Of a stretch of DNA of 64,000 nucleotides, positions 17,024-25,802 are shown one piece after another. The position numbers and the translations under genes are program-made. The notes below the pieces were generated by a model. It saw nothing but the letters and a program-made list of their open reading frames with translations, ran no database searches and had not been told where the DNA came from. Each line of letters starts with the position of its first letter. Within the stretch, counting starts at the first letter, position 1. The stretch lies in NCBI GenBank assembly GCA_964444065.1, contig CAYUFL010000003.1:14228-78227 (forward strand), read 5' to 3'. Source of the stretch: JBGMEA01 sp964444065. Lineage in GTDB: Bacteria > Bacillota > Clostridia > Eubacteriales > Anaerofustaceae.

Positions 17024-17142
17024 CGGCAAACCCTCTGTGCCTTTGTTTTTTATTACCTTGCGCAATAATCGAAACCGTTCCTGTATCTTAATGGCGAATC
17101 ACCGTATCCCGTCATTTATTTCGCCGTATGCCGGCAAGAAAC

Positions 17143-18534
17143 CTATTTCATGAACGCATTGAATTTCCCTGCCGTCGCCTGTGCGAAGGCTTCCTGTGCG
17201 CTTTTCGCCGTAAGCAGTGTCACATATGCCGCATGCGCTTCGTTTGCAGAAGCGATCAGCGCAGAATTAAAACGCGCCTCCAATTCCTCGACCCCCGTAA
17301 AAACAGGCGGAACGTAATAATCATAATTCGTTCTCATCTGTACTGCCGTTTGCAGCATATCCGCAATTGTCGTATCGGAATTGCTCTGAATCAGCGTTTC
17401 CATTTCATCGCCGTACGCGTCCGACATCACCGGCAGATATCCCGTGGAAGAAACAAACTGCAGATTATTGTCAGCTTCCGTGAACCATTTTAAAAACACG
17501 CTTGCCGCATATTCGTGTGATTCGTCGGATTTCGTAATGCTCATACCGCCGCCGCGCTGCATTGCAATTGCCTCGCCTCCCTGAAACACAGGATACGGCA
17601 TCGTTGCAACCGCGACCGTCTCGGTGGTTCCGTCACTGTGCGTAACGGTGTTTCCGTAGAAGGAAGTACCCGCAGTCGAACCGATGGAGCAGATCACATC
17701 TCCCGTTTTCATCGGCGTGGAGCCGTATACTTTGGGTGCCAGAATCTTGGCATATCCTTTTACCGCACAGTTGTAGTAAATATCCCACACCTTGCCGAAC
17801 GCTTCGGAATCCGTCGCAAGTCCGTTTGATTCGGATACGAAAGTCTGTCCGAGCTGCGCGCAGCCGACCTGTGCGAAATTGTACAATGAATCCATACTGA
17901 AAAAAGCTTTTCCGTCGTTCGGAACATCGGGGCTCAGACTGTCTGTCCAGTTGTAATACGCTTCGGCTGTTGCCGCAAGCCCTTCAAAGGTAGCAAGGCT
18001 GTCTGCCGATATCCCGGTCGCAGTCGAGAAGCGGTCAAATTCCGTTTCGTTCAGGAACAGCACCTCAGAGGATTTCGCGGTCGGAAACACGTACAGACCG
18101 TCCGAAAATGTGCCTTCTTCCAAAAAGCTGGGAATATATTTTGAGAGTTCTTTTTTGCTGAACCAATCGTTCAGATTGACAACCATATCCTTTTGCTGCA
18201 GCATGATCGCCGTCTTCGGATAACAGGTCGTGATATCCGGCAACTCCGAAGCCCCAGGCTCTTCGGACGCAATCAAGCCCAGTTTGTTATGAATCGTATC
18301 CTGACTGCCGACATAGGTAACACTGACAATAATGCCTTCTTTGGCGCCGACCGTGCTGTTGAACTCAGCAATCATCGAATCGATGGCGTCTTTCATCTGC
18401 CCGCTGTAATTGTGCCACATCGTAATGGTGACGGGTGATTTCGGGTCCAGTCCGTATCGGTTGGCACATCCCGATGTGAAAATCGATGCGAAAAAAAAGA
18501 TCGCAATCAGCAATATAAAATATCTTTTTTTCAT
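17143..18534 (-). CDS. Extracellular solute-binding lipoprotein (family 1, sugar type)
   Basis: 463 residues. Signal peptide with lipobox ending SGC (lipid-modified Cys23). ITMWHNYSGQMKDAIDSMIAEFN is the N-terminal lobe typical of ABC sugar-binding proteins (UgpB/MalE group), and RGGGMSITKSDESHEYAASVFLKWF is the conserved family-1 block. No permease or ATPase gene is adjacent. The only partner is the membrane LuxR-type sensor downstream on the same strand, so a sensing role is more likely than transport here, although an unlinked permease is possible. Confidence 0.87.
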   Translation of the reverse strand: MKKRYFILLIAIFFFASIFTSGCANRYGLDPKSPVTITMWHNYSGQMKDAIDSMIAEFNSTVGAKEGIIVSVTYVGSQDTIHNKLGLIASEEPGASELPDITTCYPKTAIMLQQKDMVVNLNDWFSKKELSKYIPSFLEEGTFSDGLYVFPTAKSSEVLFLNETEFDRFSTATGISADSLATFEGLAATAEAYYNWTDSLSPDVPNDGKAFFSMDSLYNFAQVGCAQLGQTFVSESNGLATDSEAFGKVWDIYYNCAVKGYAKILAPKVYGSTPMKTGDVICSIGSTAGTSFYGNTVTHSDGTTETVAVATMPYPVFQGGEAIAMQRGGGMSITKSDESHEYAASVFLKWFTEADNNLQFVSSTGYLPVMSDAYGDEMETLIQSNSDTTIADMLQTAVQMRTNYDYYVPPVFTGVEELEARFNSALIASANEAHAAYVTLLTAKSAQEAFAQATAGKFNAFMK

Positions 18535-18884
18535 AAATTCTCTTTCTTCCCTGCAACCAGTCGGACTGCTTGCTTTTGATTATGAAGTACCCGCATAAAT
18601 GTTGGTTTCATTGTAACATAGCATTATCGAATTTTCCACAGTTATTTCATAATACAACGGGCACTTTACATAATTTTTACACGAATTAAAAAATTGTTCA
18701 AGATAGCAAAAATCACACTTTCGATTGAATTTTGAAAGAATTTACGACTGTTTTCTAATTTTTTTAAAATAGCGTCCGATAAAACTGTTACGAATTAGAA
18801 ATTTTGGATGAATTTAAGATACATATCTGCGATTGTTCGTAACGAGCGGTCTGATATGCGTGCACCAAATTACGGAGGAACGGA
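18535..18884. other. AT-rich intergenic region between divergent genes
   Basis: 350 bases between the binding lipoprotein and the first MarR gene. AT-rich with several A/T tracts. It must hold both promoters; no clear palindrome stands out. Confidence 0.5.
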
Positions 18885-19382
18885 ATGCACCCCTCACAGG
18901 AATTGAGAGAATTGCAGCGGGTCATACAGCGAAAGCTTTCCGCACTGATCGACGGAGAAATGGATTGTCCTCAAATCACTCCGGCGCAATGTCACGCGCT
19001 CGTGGAGATCGGACGGGCAGGCAGTATCTCGCTCAACGATCTGTCGGACATGCTGAATGTGGAAAATTGTACAATGAGCCGTACCGTCAACAAACTCGTG
19101 GACAACGGATTCGCGATGCGTGAAATCAATGCCAGCGACAGACGGTATATCAAGATCACCCTGACGGAAAAGGGAAAACAACTGTTTGTCCGTGTCGAAA
19201 CCGCGATCGATGCACACTTCAAAAGCATCTACACTGCGATTCCGAAAGAGAAGAGAGAACAACTCTTCGAGAGCTTGAACATTCTGGTGAGCGCAGTATC
19301 TGCGGGAAGCATTCTGCACCATACGGCAAAGTCAGGGTATCGCTTTGATAATGAAGTCCTTCGGAAATCGGTTTCCGAATAA
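18885..19382 (+). CDS. MarR family regulator (first of three)
   Basis: 165 residues. Winged helix: SISLNDLSDMLNVENCTMSRTVNKLVDNGF (about 47-76) is the recognition region, and INASDRRYIKITLTEKG (about 81-97) the wing with the DRR motif. A CGGAGGAACGG site precedes the ATG. It is the first of three MarR genes in a row, each with separate upstream DNA and a terminator after this one, so they are not one simple operon. Ligand unknown. Confidence 0.87.
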   Translation: MHPSQELRELQRVIQRKLSALIDGEMDCPQITPAQCHALVEIGRAGSISLNDLSDMLNVENCTMSRTVNKLVDNGFAMREINASDRRYIKITLTEKGKQLFVRVETAIDAHFKSIYTAIPKEKREQLFESLNILVSAVSAGSILHHTAKSGYRFDNEVLRKSVSE

Positions 19383-19391
19383 ACGATTTTT

Positions 19392-19421
19392 AAGGCACAT
19401 GTCATCGCATGTGCCTTTTTT
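19392..19421 (+). terminator. Terminator after the first MarR gene
   Basis: AAGGCACATG-TCATCG-CATGTGCCTT followed by T run. Confidence 0.9.
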
Positions 19422-19515
19422 GTACCGTTTTTCTTACGGAACGCAAAAAATGTGACATTACTTCTGAATATATATAGTTAAAAAAAATTTTTGTTGCCGA
19501 GCCCGAAAAAAACTG

Positions 19516-19521
19516 TATAAT
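19516..19521 (+). promoter_or_regulatory. Promoter -10 of the second MarR gene
   Basis: TATAAT at 19516-19521, with TTGCCG or TTGTTG 16-19 bases upstream as a weak -35. It lies about 75 bases before the start codon, so the second MarR gene has its own promoter. Confidence 0.45.
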
Positions 19522-19597
19522 TAGTATAAACATTTTATTTCATAATAATTGATTGGCAAAGAGACACCATACAAAATAAACTGCGGAAGGTTATTGT

Positions 19598-20053
19598 ATG
19601 AAAAGAACACTTGAACTGGTCGATTGCCACAGAATGATGCACAAATATTTTGATACCGTGCAACATATCGTTCTGAGGGACTGCGGCATCTCTTTCCCAC
19701 AAATCAACGTATTAACCGAACTCTCGCATGAGAAACACATCAGTCTGCAGGAACTTGCCGACCAGCTGCGGCACGAAAAAAGTACGGTCAGCCGCACTGT
19801 TGAAAGCTTGCGGCAGGACGGTTATCTGAGCGCCGTCAAAACGAGCGAAGACAGACGCACACTCGATTTGAGCCTGACCTGCAAAGGGGAACAGCTCGTT
19901 GCGTTCATGCAAAAAGAAATCGAATTGTATTATCGATGCATCCTTGCGGATATGACAGAAGAAGAACAGCTGCAGGTCTTATCCTGTCTTCATTTGCTGA
20001 AATCATCCGTCAATCAAAATCTGGAACGATTGCAAAACAAAAAACCGGCTTGA
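19598..20053 (+). CDS. MarR family regulator (second of three)
   Basis: 151 residues. HISLQELADQLRHEKSTVSRTVESLRQDGYL is the helix-turn-helix and TSEDRRTLDLSLTCKG the wing. It is the most diverged of the three neighbours. Preceded by its own promoter and only a weak AAGG site before the ATG. No target operon of its own is adjacent. Confidence 0.85.
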   Translation: MKRTLELVDCHRMMHKYFDTVQHIVLRDCGISFPQINVLTELSHEKHISLQELADQLRHEKSTVSRTVESLRQDGYLSAVKTSEDRRTLDLSLTCKGEQLVAFMQKEIELYYRCILADMTEEEQLQVLSCLHLLKSSVNQNLERLQNKKPA

Positions 20054-20168
20054 CCAAAAGGCGTATTCGGACTATGCCTCACTGCACGTCTCCCTGCCGC
20101 CTTGCAGGGAGAGCAGGAGGAATTCCGAACCGGGTCGAAACGTATCATACCAAATAACGGGGGAAGCC

Positions 20169-20612
20169 ATGAATCCAGTCAATGAGTTGAAATCCATCTT
20201 CGAACAAATTCGAAAAAAAATGTCTGCCATCAGCATCGGCAATATTCTCAGCAGCGGGCTGACGATGTCTCAGGCAAGCATACTGATCGAAATCGGCACC
20301 CATCGCGGGCTGTCTCTGAAGGATCTTTCTTCTCTGATCGAGCTGGATAACAGTACGGTCAGCAGATCGGTGAATCAACTGGTGGAAAAAGGACTTGTCC
20401 TGCGTCACACCACACCGAATGACCGACGTATGGTTGAAATATTCCTGAGTGATGAGGGCAAACTGCTTTTCGACAAAATGCGACAGACAAACGACGAACA
20501 ATATGAGCAACTCATCCGGAATATCCCCGCCAAAAAGCTGAAAACTTTTATTGAAAGTGCAGCAATGTTGCTCGCGGCGCTTGAAAAATCCGAAAAAGAA
20601 TCGGAACAATAA
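20169..20612 (+). CDS. MarR family regulator (third of three)
   Basis: 147 residues. GLSLKDLSSLIELDNSTVSRSVNQLVEKGLVLR with TPNDRRMVEIFLSDEG as wing. It resembles the first copy most closely (both share xVSRxVNxLVxxG). ATG at 20169 is preceded by GGGGGAAG. A small hairpin (20090-20111) without a T run separates it from the second copy. Confidence 0.86.
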   Translation: MNPVNELKSIFEQIRKKMSAISIGNILSSGLTMSQASILIEIGTHRGLSLKDLSSLIELDNSTVSRSVNQLVEKGLVLRHTTPNDRRMVEIFLSDEGKLLFDKMRQTNDEQYEQLIRNIPAKKLKTFIESAAMLLAALEKSEKESEQ

Positions 20613-20698
20613 AACAAAACATCTGTGGTGCCGCACAGCAAAGAAAGTCAAGAACAATTTCGCTTGTTGCGTTACACTGTTAACGAAAGGCGGTACCT

Positions 20699-21604
20699 AT
20701 GCTGAATTGGGAAAACGTGTTGGCGGCACAACGGATGCAGACCTATATCGAAACACATCTGAAAGAATCCATTACCATGCATGAACTGGCGCGTGCCGCA
20801 GGATATTCTCCCTGGCACAGCGCCCGTATTTTTAAGCTGGCAACCGGGCTTGCTCCTTTCGAATACATTCGCGGTCTGCGGCTTTCACACGCCGCAAATA
20901 CCCTCAAAGAACATGAGGAGCTGCGTATTATCGATGTCGCATTTGACTTTGTTTTTGATTCGCATGAAGGCTTCACCCGTGCCTTCACAAAACAATTCGG
21001 ACTTACGCCTCACTGCTGGCAAAAAACAAATGCTCTCATCCGTCCCTTTCTGCCGCCGTCCGCATACGAATATTACCGCCGCAAACAAAAAGGAGAAACG
21101 GATATGCAAAACAAAGACTGTACCGTATTTGTGCAGGTCGTGCAGCGTCCCGCACGAAAGCTGATACTGAAAAGAGGAAAAGCCGCCGCCCATTATTTCG
21201 ACTATTGCGACGAAGTCGGCTGTGACATCTGGGATACCCTTTGCGCAATCAAAGACGCATTGTACGAACCGATCGGGATGTGGCTGCCCGACACGCTTCG
21301 TCCGGAGGGCACTTCCCTGTATGCACAGGGTGTGGAAATGCCTGCGGACTACGAAGGAAGCGTTCCGGATGGATTCGAGCTGATCACACTGCCGCCGTGC
21401 AAAATGATGATCTTTCAGGGTCCGCCATACGAAGACGCAAAGTTCGAAGGCGCGATTGAAAGTCTGTGGGACGTGATGAAACGATATGACCCGCGGCTTT
21501 ACGGATTTGAATGGGCGGATGACGACGGACCGCGTTTTCAGCTGGCGCCGATGGGCTACCGCGGCTACATCGAAGCACGACCCGTTCGGGAACTGAATCA
21601 ATAA
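20699..21604 (+). CDS. AraC-type regulator with GyrI-like effector-binding domain
   Basis: 301 residues. An N-terminal AraC double helix-turn-helix (about 10-110) contains ESITMHELARAAGYSPWHSARIFK and the conserved LRIIDVAFDFVFDSHEGFTRAF block with GLTP. A C-terminal GyrI/SOUL-like effector-binding domain (about 140-300) follows. This layout matches Rob/SoxS-type and multidrug-binding regulators that sense hydrophobic compounds. It closes the regulator cluster and ends at a strong terminator. Confidence 0.88.
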   Translation: MLNWENVLAAQRMQTYIETHLKESITMHELARAAGYSPWHSARIFKLATGLAPFEYIRGLRLSHAANTLKEHEELRIIDVAFDFVFDSHEGFTRAFTKQFGLTPHCWQKTNALIRPFLPPSAYEYYRRKQKGETDMQNKDCTVFVQVVQRPARKLILKRGKAAAHYFDYCDEVGCDIWDTLCAIKDALYEPIGMWLPDTLRPEGTSLYAQGVEMPADYEGSVPDGFELITLPPCKMMIFQGPPYEDAKFEGAIESLWDVMKRYDPRLYGFEWADDDGPRFQLAPMGYRGYIEARPVRELNQ

Positions 21605-21608
21605 TTTT

Positions 21609-21645
21609 AAATGCGCAACACAATAATTGTATTGCGCATTTTTTA
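21609..21645 (+). terminator. Terminator of the AraC-type gene
   Basis: AATGCGCAA / TTGCGCATT stem with inner ACAAT/ATTGT pairing, followed by TTTTTT. Confidence 0.85.
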
Positions 21646-21724
21646 TGCAACCGCCGTTATCCTTCCGCTTCGTATTCCGATTGCAACGAATTCCGCCGCA
21701 GTATAAAAAAATTGCAATTTCATA

Positions 21725-21780
21725 TTGACTTTTTTCGATATGAGAGGTATAGTGATTCATATCAAGCAATTTTGATATGA
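21725..21780 (+). promoter_or_regulatory. ArsR-type operator within a sigma-A promoter
   Basis: -35 TTGACT (21725-21730) and -10 TATAGT (21748-21753) are 17 bases apart. A perfect inverted repeat TCATATCAA (21757-21765) / TTGATATGA (21772-21780) covers the transcription start, and a further CGATATGA half-site sits between the promoter elements. It lies 9 bases from the ArsR start codon and fits autoregulation. Confidence 0.8.
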
Positions 21781-21789
21781 GGTGAAGCA

Positions 21790-22095
21790 ATGGATACCAA
21801 TTATACGGATTGCGCAAAAATATTTAAAGCGCTCTGCGATGAAAATCGCTTGCGCATCCTGGAAATGTTGCGCAGCGGCGAAAAATGCGCCTGCGTTTTA
21901 ATTGACCGATTGGGCATCGCACAGTCGGCACTTTCCTACCATATGAAAATCCTCGTCGAGTCAGGCATTGTGCAAAGTACCCAACATGGGAAATGGACGC
22001 ATTACCGCATCAGCGAGCAAGGCAGTGCCCATGCACTGCGAATACTGAGCGAATTGACTGCATCGTCCGCACCGAACTGCCACACACACGCATAA
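21790..22095 (+). CDS. ArsR/SmtB family metalloregulatory repressor
   Basis: 101 residues. The winged helix has FKALCDENRLRILEMLRSGEKCACVLIDRLGIAQSALSYHMKILVESG. The Cys-Ala-Cys pair at about 34-36 (KCACVL) is the position of the arsenic/antimony-sensing cysteines of ArsR (ELCVCDL). First gene of a six-gene operon. RBS GAGGTGA. Likely released by As(III), Sb(III) or an organoarsenical; which one is not shown. Confidence 0.9.
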   Translation: MDTNYTDCAKIFKALCDENRLRILEMLRSGEKCACVLIDRLGIAQSALSYHMKILVESGIVQSTQHGKWTHYRISEQGSAHALRILSELTASSAPNCHTHA

Positions 22096-22177
22096 CCATC
22101 CGAACGATGGTTTTTCTTTCCCGCAACAGATCAAAATTTATTGATTTGACGACATGCCGAAATGAGGACACCCCATT

Positions 22178-23194
22178 ATGTTAGAAGTTTTAAAATCCGG
22201 CTGGGACTTTTTCCAGAATCAGATACTTGCAATGAAATGGCTGAACGTACTCATTCAGCGCGCGCTTGAAGCCCTCGGGCTGGACAGTGCCAACCGCTGG
22301 GTAGGCAGCCTGCAGTTTTTCCTGTACGATGTCATCAAGATTACCATCCTGCTTTGTTTGCTGATTTTCATGATCAGTTATATCCAAAGCTATTTTCCGC
22401 CGGAACGCAGCAAAAAAATACTCGGACGCTTTCACGGCATCGGCGCAAACAGCATTGCGGCACTGCTCGGCACGGTGACACCGTTTTGCTCCTGCTCGTC
22501 GATACCGCTGTTCATCGGATTCACGTCCGCAGGGCTGCCCGTCGGAGTTACCTTCTCGTTTCTGATTTCCTCCCCGATGGTGGATCTGGGTTCCCTGCTG
22601 CTGCTCATGAGCATTTTCGGCGCGAAAGTCGCAGTGATCTACGTACTCCTCGGGCTAATCATCGCGGTGCTCGGCGGAAGTCTGATAGAAAAACTGCATA
22701 TGCAGAAATATGTCGAAAGCTTTATCCTGACTGCCGGCAGTGTGGACATCGAATCCCCCGATCTGACAAAGCGCGACCGTCTGACTTATGCAAAAGAACA
22801 GATGAGCGCGACGTTCAAAAAAGTATTTCCCTATATTTTGATCGGTGTCGGTATCGGCGCAGTCATCCACAACTGGATTCCCCAAGAATGGGTTACAGCA
22901 GCGCTCGGCAGCAACAATCCGTTCGGCGTCATTTTGGCTACGCTGATCGGGGTACCGATGTACGCCGATATTTTTGGCAGTATTCCGATTGCGGAAGCAC
23001 TCCTGTACAAGGGCGCGCAGCTCGGCACCGTACTTGCTTTCATGATGGCGGTCACCACACTTTCTCTGCCGTCAATGATCATGCTCAGAAAAGCAGTCAA
23101 ACCAAAACTGCTGGCGCTCTTCATCGGTATCTGCACGGTGGGGATCATCATAGTCGGTTATATTTTCAACGCAATACAGCCTTATATTATTTAG
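22178..23194 (+). CDS. Permease of the DUF318/ArsP type
   Basis: 338 residues, about eight to ten membrane helices in two related halves split by a cytoplasmic linker (about 165-215). TPFCSCSSIPLFIGF has the Cys104-x-Cys106 pair typical of PF03773 permeases, among them ArsP, which exports trivalent methylarsenicals. Second gene in the ArsR-controlled operon, so metalloid or organometal export is likely. Some family members handle other metals. Confidence 0.82.
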   Translation: MLEVLKSGWDFFQNQILAMKWLNVLIQRALEALGLDSANRWVGSLQFFLYDVIKITILLCLLIFMISYIQSYFPPERSKKILGRFHGIGANSIAALLGTVTPFCSCSSIPLFIGFTSAGLPVGVTFSFLISSPMVDLGSLLLLMSIFGAKVAVIYVLLGLIIAVLGGSLIEKLHMQKYVESFILTAGSVDIESPDLTKRDRLTYAKEQMSATFKKVFPYILIGVGIGAVIHNWIPQEWVTAALGSNNPFGVILATLIGVPMYADIFGSIPIAEALLYKGAQLGTVLAFMMAVTTLSLPSMIMLRKAVKPKLLALFIGICTVGIIIVGYIFNAIQPYII

Positions 23195-23206
23195 GGGGAA
23201 CAGATC

Positions 23207-23983
23207 ATGAGCAAAACATGGTATCCCGTCATTGACTATATGAAATGCGAAGAATGCGGCATATGCGGCAAAAAATGCACACACGGTGTCTACAACAAAG
23301 CAAAATTTCCAATCCCGGTTGTTCAGAATCCGCAGAATTGCGTGGATCACTGTCATGGGTGCGGCGGGTTGTGTCCGACGGGCGCGATCACGTACGTGGG
23401 TGACGATACGGGTTGGACTCCGCCGAACGGCGCATCCGAAAATAAAGAGAACGAATCCTCCTGCGCGTGCGGATGTTCGGATAAAAAAACATTGTCCGGA
23501 AAAGAAATCTTAGTCGAATATCTGTATCTCGACCTTCATACATGCGATCGATGCATCGGGACGGACGAGGTTCTGGACGAAGTGATGACAATCCTTACGC
23601 CTGCTCTCACACTTGCGGGATATCAGCTTCGCTGCAGTAAAACTGAGATCGCAACAAAGGAAATTGCGGAGCAGTTTTCATTCGTATCCTCTCCTACCAT
23701 CCGAATCAACGGGCAGGATATCTGCGCCAGCGTCAAAGAAAACAGCTGCGGCTGCTGTTCGGATATCAGCGGCACCGATGTCGAGTGCCGCGTATTCGAA
23801 TACGATGGTGAGCGCTACGAAGTGCCGCCGAAAGAAATGCTGGCAAGAGAAATTTTGCGGGCAGTATTTACTCCGCAGCCATTCGATCAAAGCAGCACCT
23901 ATGTTTTGCCGAAAAATCTGAAACACTTTTTTGAAGGCAAACAGACCAAATCATCCCGCTCCTGTACAGACGGATGCTGTTAA
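23207..23983 (+). CDS. Ferredoxin-DUF2703 fusion protein
   Basis: 258 residues. The N-terminal part has a CEECGICGKKC cluster-binding motif (Cys14, 17, 20, 24) and a second CHGCGGLCPTGAI motif, giving a two-cluster type ferredoxin. A Cys-rich hinge (SCACGCSDKK) follows. From about residue 105 comes a DUF2703-like domain with HTCDRCIGTD and NSCGCCSD; the protein ends SCTDGCC. DUF2703 genes are known to lie near arsenic genes. The fusion and the many thiols suggest electron transfer plus metalloid binding, which is inference. Confidence 0.78.
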   Translation: MSKTWYPVIDYMKCEECGICGKKCTHGVYNKAKFPIPVVQNPQNCVDHCHGCGGLCPTGAITYVGDDTGWTPPNGASENKENESSCACGCSDKKTLSGKEILVEYLYLDLHTCDRCIGTDEVLDEVMTILTPALTLAGYQLRCSKTEIATKEIAEQFSFVSSPTIRINGQDICASVKENSCGCCSDISGTDVECRVFEYDGERYEVPPKEMLAREILRAVFTPQPFDQSSTYVLPKNLKHFFEGKQTKSSRSCTDGCC

Positions 23984-24163
23984 CGACATCTTATCGCATG
24001 CAGGCGCAACAAATTAATCGGTGAAAGAATCCGCCTGATTGCTTCGGTGATTCGCCAACGTGTCAGGCACAGCACCGTATATCTTCAAAAAAACCAAACA
24101 AAGCCCGATCAATAGGGCTATCATGATTGTAAAACGATACGTATTTGAGAGGAGAAAAAACTT

Positions 24164-24505
24164 ATGGCATTATTCGGAAAGAAAAACAAAGAGGAACAAA
24201 CAAGCTGCGGATGCGGTTGCGATTGCGGCGCAGAAAAGAAAATGGGAAACGCGACGAGCGAAGCCTCCGGCGTAAAAGTACTCGGCAGCGGATGCGCAAA
24301 ATGCAATCAGCTGGAAGCGGCGACGAAAGAAGCTCTGACGCAAATGGGTATGGATACAGCCATCGAGCATGTGACCGATTTTGCGGAAATCGCGAAATAC
24401 GGCGTCATGAGCACCCCCGCGCTTGTGGTTGACGGTAAAGTTGTTTCGTTCGGCAAGGTACTGAAACCCGACGAAATCGTGCAGATCCTAAAAAAAGTCA
24501 GATAA
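24164..24505 (+). CDS. Thioredoxin-like protein with Cys-rich N-terminal tail
   Basis: 113 residues. The C-terminal 75 residues match small redox-active disulfide proteins (GCAKC at 43-47 as active site, cis-Pro in MSTPALVVDGK). An N-terminal extension carries CGCGCDCG (Cys15, 17, 19, 21), unusual for the family and suggestive of metal or metalloid binding. RBS GAGAGGAG. Within the ArsR operon, it is probably a reductant or metallochaperone for the permeases. Confidence 0.83.
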   Translation: MALFGKKNKEEQTSCGCGCDCGAEKKMGNATSEASGVKVLGSGCAKCNQLEAATKEALTQMGMDTAIEHVTDFAEIAKYGVMSTPALVVDGKVVSFGKVLKPDEIVQILKKVR

Positions 24506-24587
24506 CTGCGTAAAAAGAAACTGCATCGCCCGAACGGATGATGCAAAATGAAGCATCGGCAGTTAAGCGAAGAAAGGATATCCCATC

Positions 24588-25067
24588 ATGGATACGTACT
24601 TATTGTATGGAGCAAGCATCATACTGCTCGCAATTTCCTTTTTTAAGGATAAACAGAAAACGAAATTATCCCTGAAAAAAGCATGGAAAGCGTTTGAAAA
24701 CATCCTGCCCCAGTTTCTGGTCGTCCTACTTTTGGTCGGCGTACTGCTCGCGGTACTCAATGCCGATGTCATTTCAAAAATGATCGGTTCTGATTCCGGC
24801 TGGCTTGGCGTGGCACTGGCCGCATTGGTCGGCGCCGTTACGCTGATTCCCGGGTTCGTCGCATTTCCGATGGCAGCAATGCTGTTGCAGAGCGGAGCGG
24901 GATATATGCAGATCGGCGCATTTGTTTCCGCACTGATGATGGTGGGCGTCGTGACAATGCCGGTCGAAATCAAGTATTTCGGACTGAAACTGACGATATG
25001 GAGAAACGCGCTTGCGTTTGTTTTCTCCTTCCTTGTCGCATATATCATCGGACTGGCGGTGGGCTGA
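24588..25067 (+). CDS. DUF318/ArsP-type permease, N-terminal half protein
   Basis: 159 residues, four to five membrane helices. GWLGVALAALVGAVTLIPGFVAFPMAAMLLQ resembles one half of PF03773 permeases but lacks the Cys-x-Cys pair of the full-length copy upstream. It is followed after one base by a second half protein, so the two probably form one transporter. About 80 bases after the thioredoxin-like gene. Confidence 0.78.
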   Translation: MDTYLLYGASIILLAISFFKDKQKTKLSLKKAWKAFENILPQFLVVLLLVGVLLAVLNADVISKMIGSDSGWLGVALAALVGAVTLIPGFVAFPMAAMLLQSGAGYMQIGAFVSALMMVGVVTMPVEIKYFGLKLTIWRNALAFVFSFLVAYIIGLAVG

Positions 25068-25068
25068 T

Positions 25069-25605
25069 ATGAAAAAAATATTGAAACGATACCGTGCATT
25101 TATCGTGACCTTGGCAGGAATGATTGTATTGCTCCTGATCAGCCCGCAGATCGGATGGCGCGCGCTCGGAAATTCGGTCGATCAGATCAAACAGATGATG
25201 CTGGTCATTCCTCCGATCTTCATCCTGCTGGGACTGCTTGATGTCTGGGTACCAAAAGAAACGATGATCAAATATATGGGCGAAGGCTCCGGAATCAAGG
25301 GAATTCTGCTTGCCGTATTCATCGGTTCGGCAGCGGCGGGTCCGCTGTACGGCGCATTTCCCGTTGCCGCGGTATTTATGAAAAAAGGCGTCAAATTCAG
25401 CAATATTCTCATTTTCATCGGCGCATGGTCAACGACGAAAATACCGATGCTGCTGTTTGAAATCGCTGCGTTGGGCACCAAATTTGCCCTCACCAGACTA
25501 TTGGTCGATATCCCCGGCATTCTGATCATCGCATGGATTCTCTCCAAGCTGCTGTCAAAGCAGGAAGTGCGGCAGATCTACGAAAATGCGGAAAAGGTCG
25601 ATTGA
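25069..25605 (+). CDS. DUF318/ArsP-type permease, C-terminal half protein
   Basis: 178 residues, about four or five helices. VFIGSAAAGPLYGAFPVAAVFM is the equivalent of the conserved pore segment. The ATG at 25069 is separated by one base from the stop of the other half (TGATATG), so translation is coupled. A longer upstream frame overlaps the previous gene and lacks a ribosome site. Last gene of the operon, followed by a strong terminator. Confidence 0.8.
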   Translation: MKKILKRYRAFIVTLAGMIVLLLISPQIGWRALGNSVDQIKQMMLVIPPIFILLGLLDVWVPKETMIKYMGEGSGIKGILLAVFIGSAAAGPLYGAFPVAAVFMKKGVKFSNILIFIGAWSTTKIPMLLFEIAALGTKFALTRLLVDIPGILIIAWILSKLLSKQEVRQIYENAEKVD

Positions 25606-25702
25606 AAACAACCGGGAGAACAACCCGTACCTGATAATGCATAACAATAGTTTGTATACTCAATTATTGTATATTGCATATATTATCCGTATTCCGCCCG
25701 GA

Positions 25703-25746
25703 CAGCGGCAAAGTCAGCACCCTCATTGACTTTGCCGCTGTTTTTT
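25703..25746 (+). terminator. Strong terminator of the ArsR-permease operon
   Basis: CAGCGGCAAAGTCA / TGACTTTGCCGCTG, a perfect 14-bp stem, followed by six T. Confidence 0.95.
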
Positions 25747-25802
25747 GATACGATGAACATAATATAATTTTGAAATGAAAAAAATCTGCACTGAGGCGGA
25801 CG

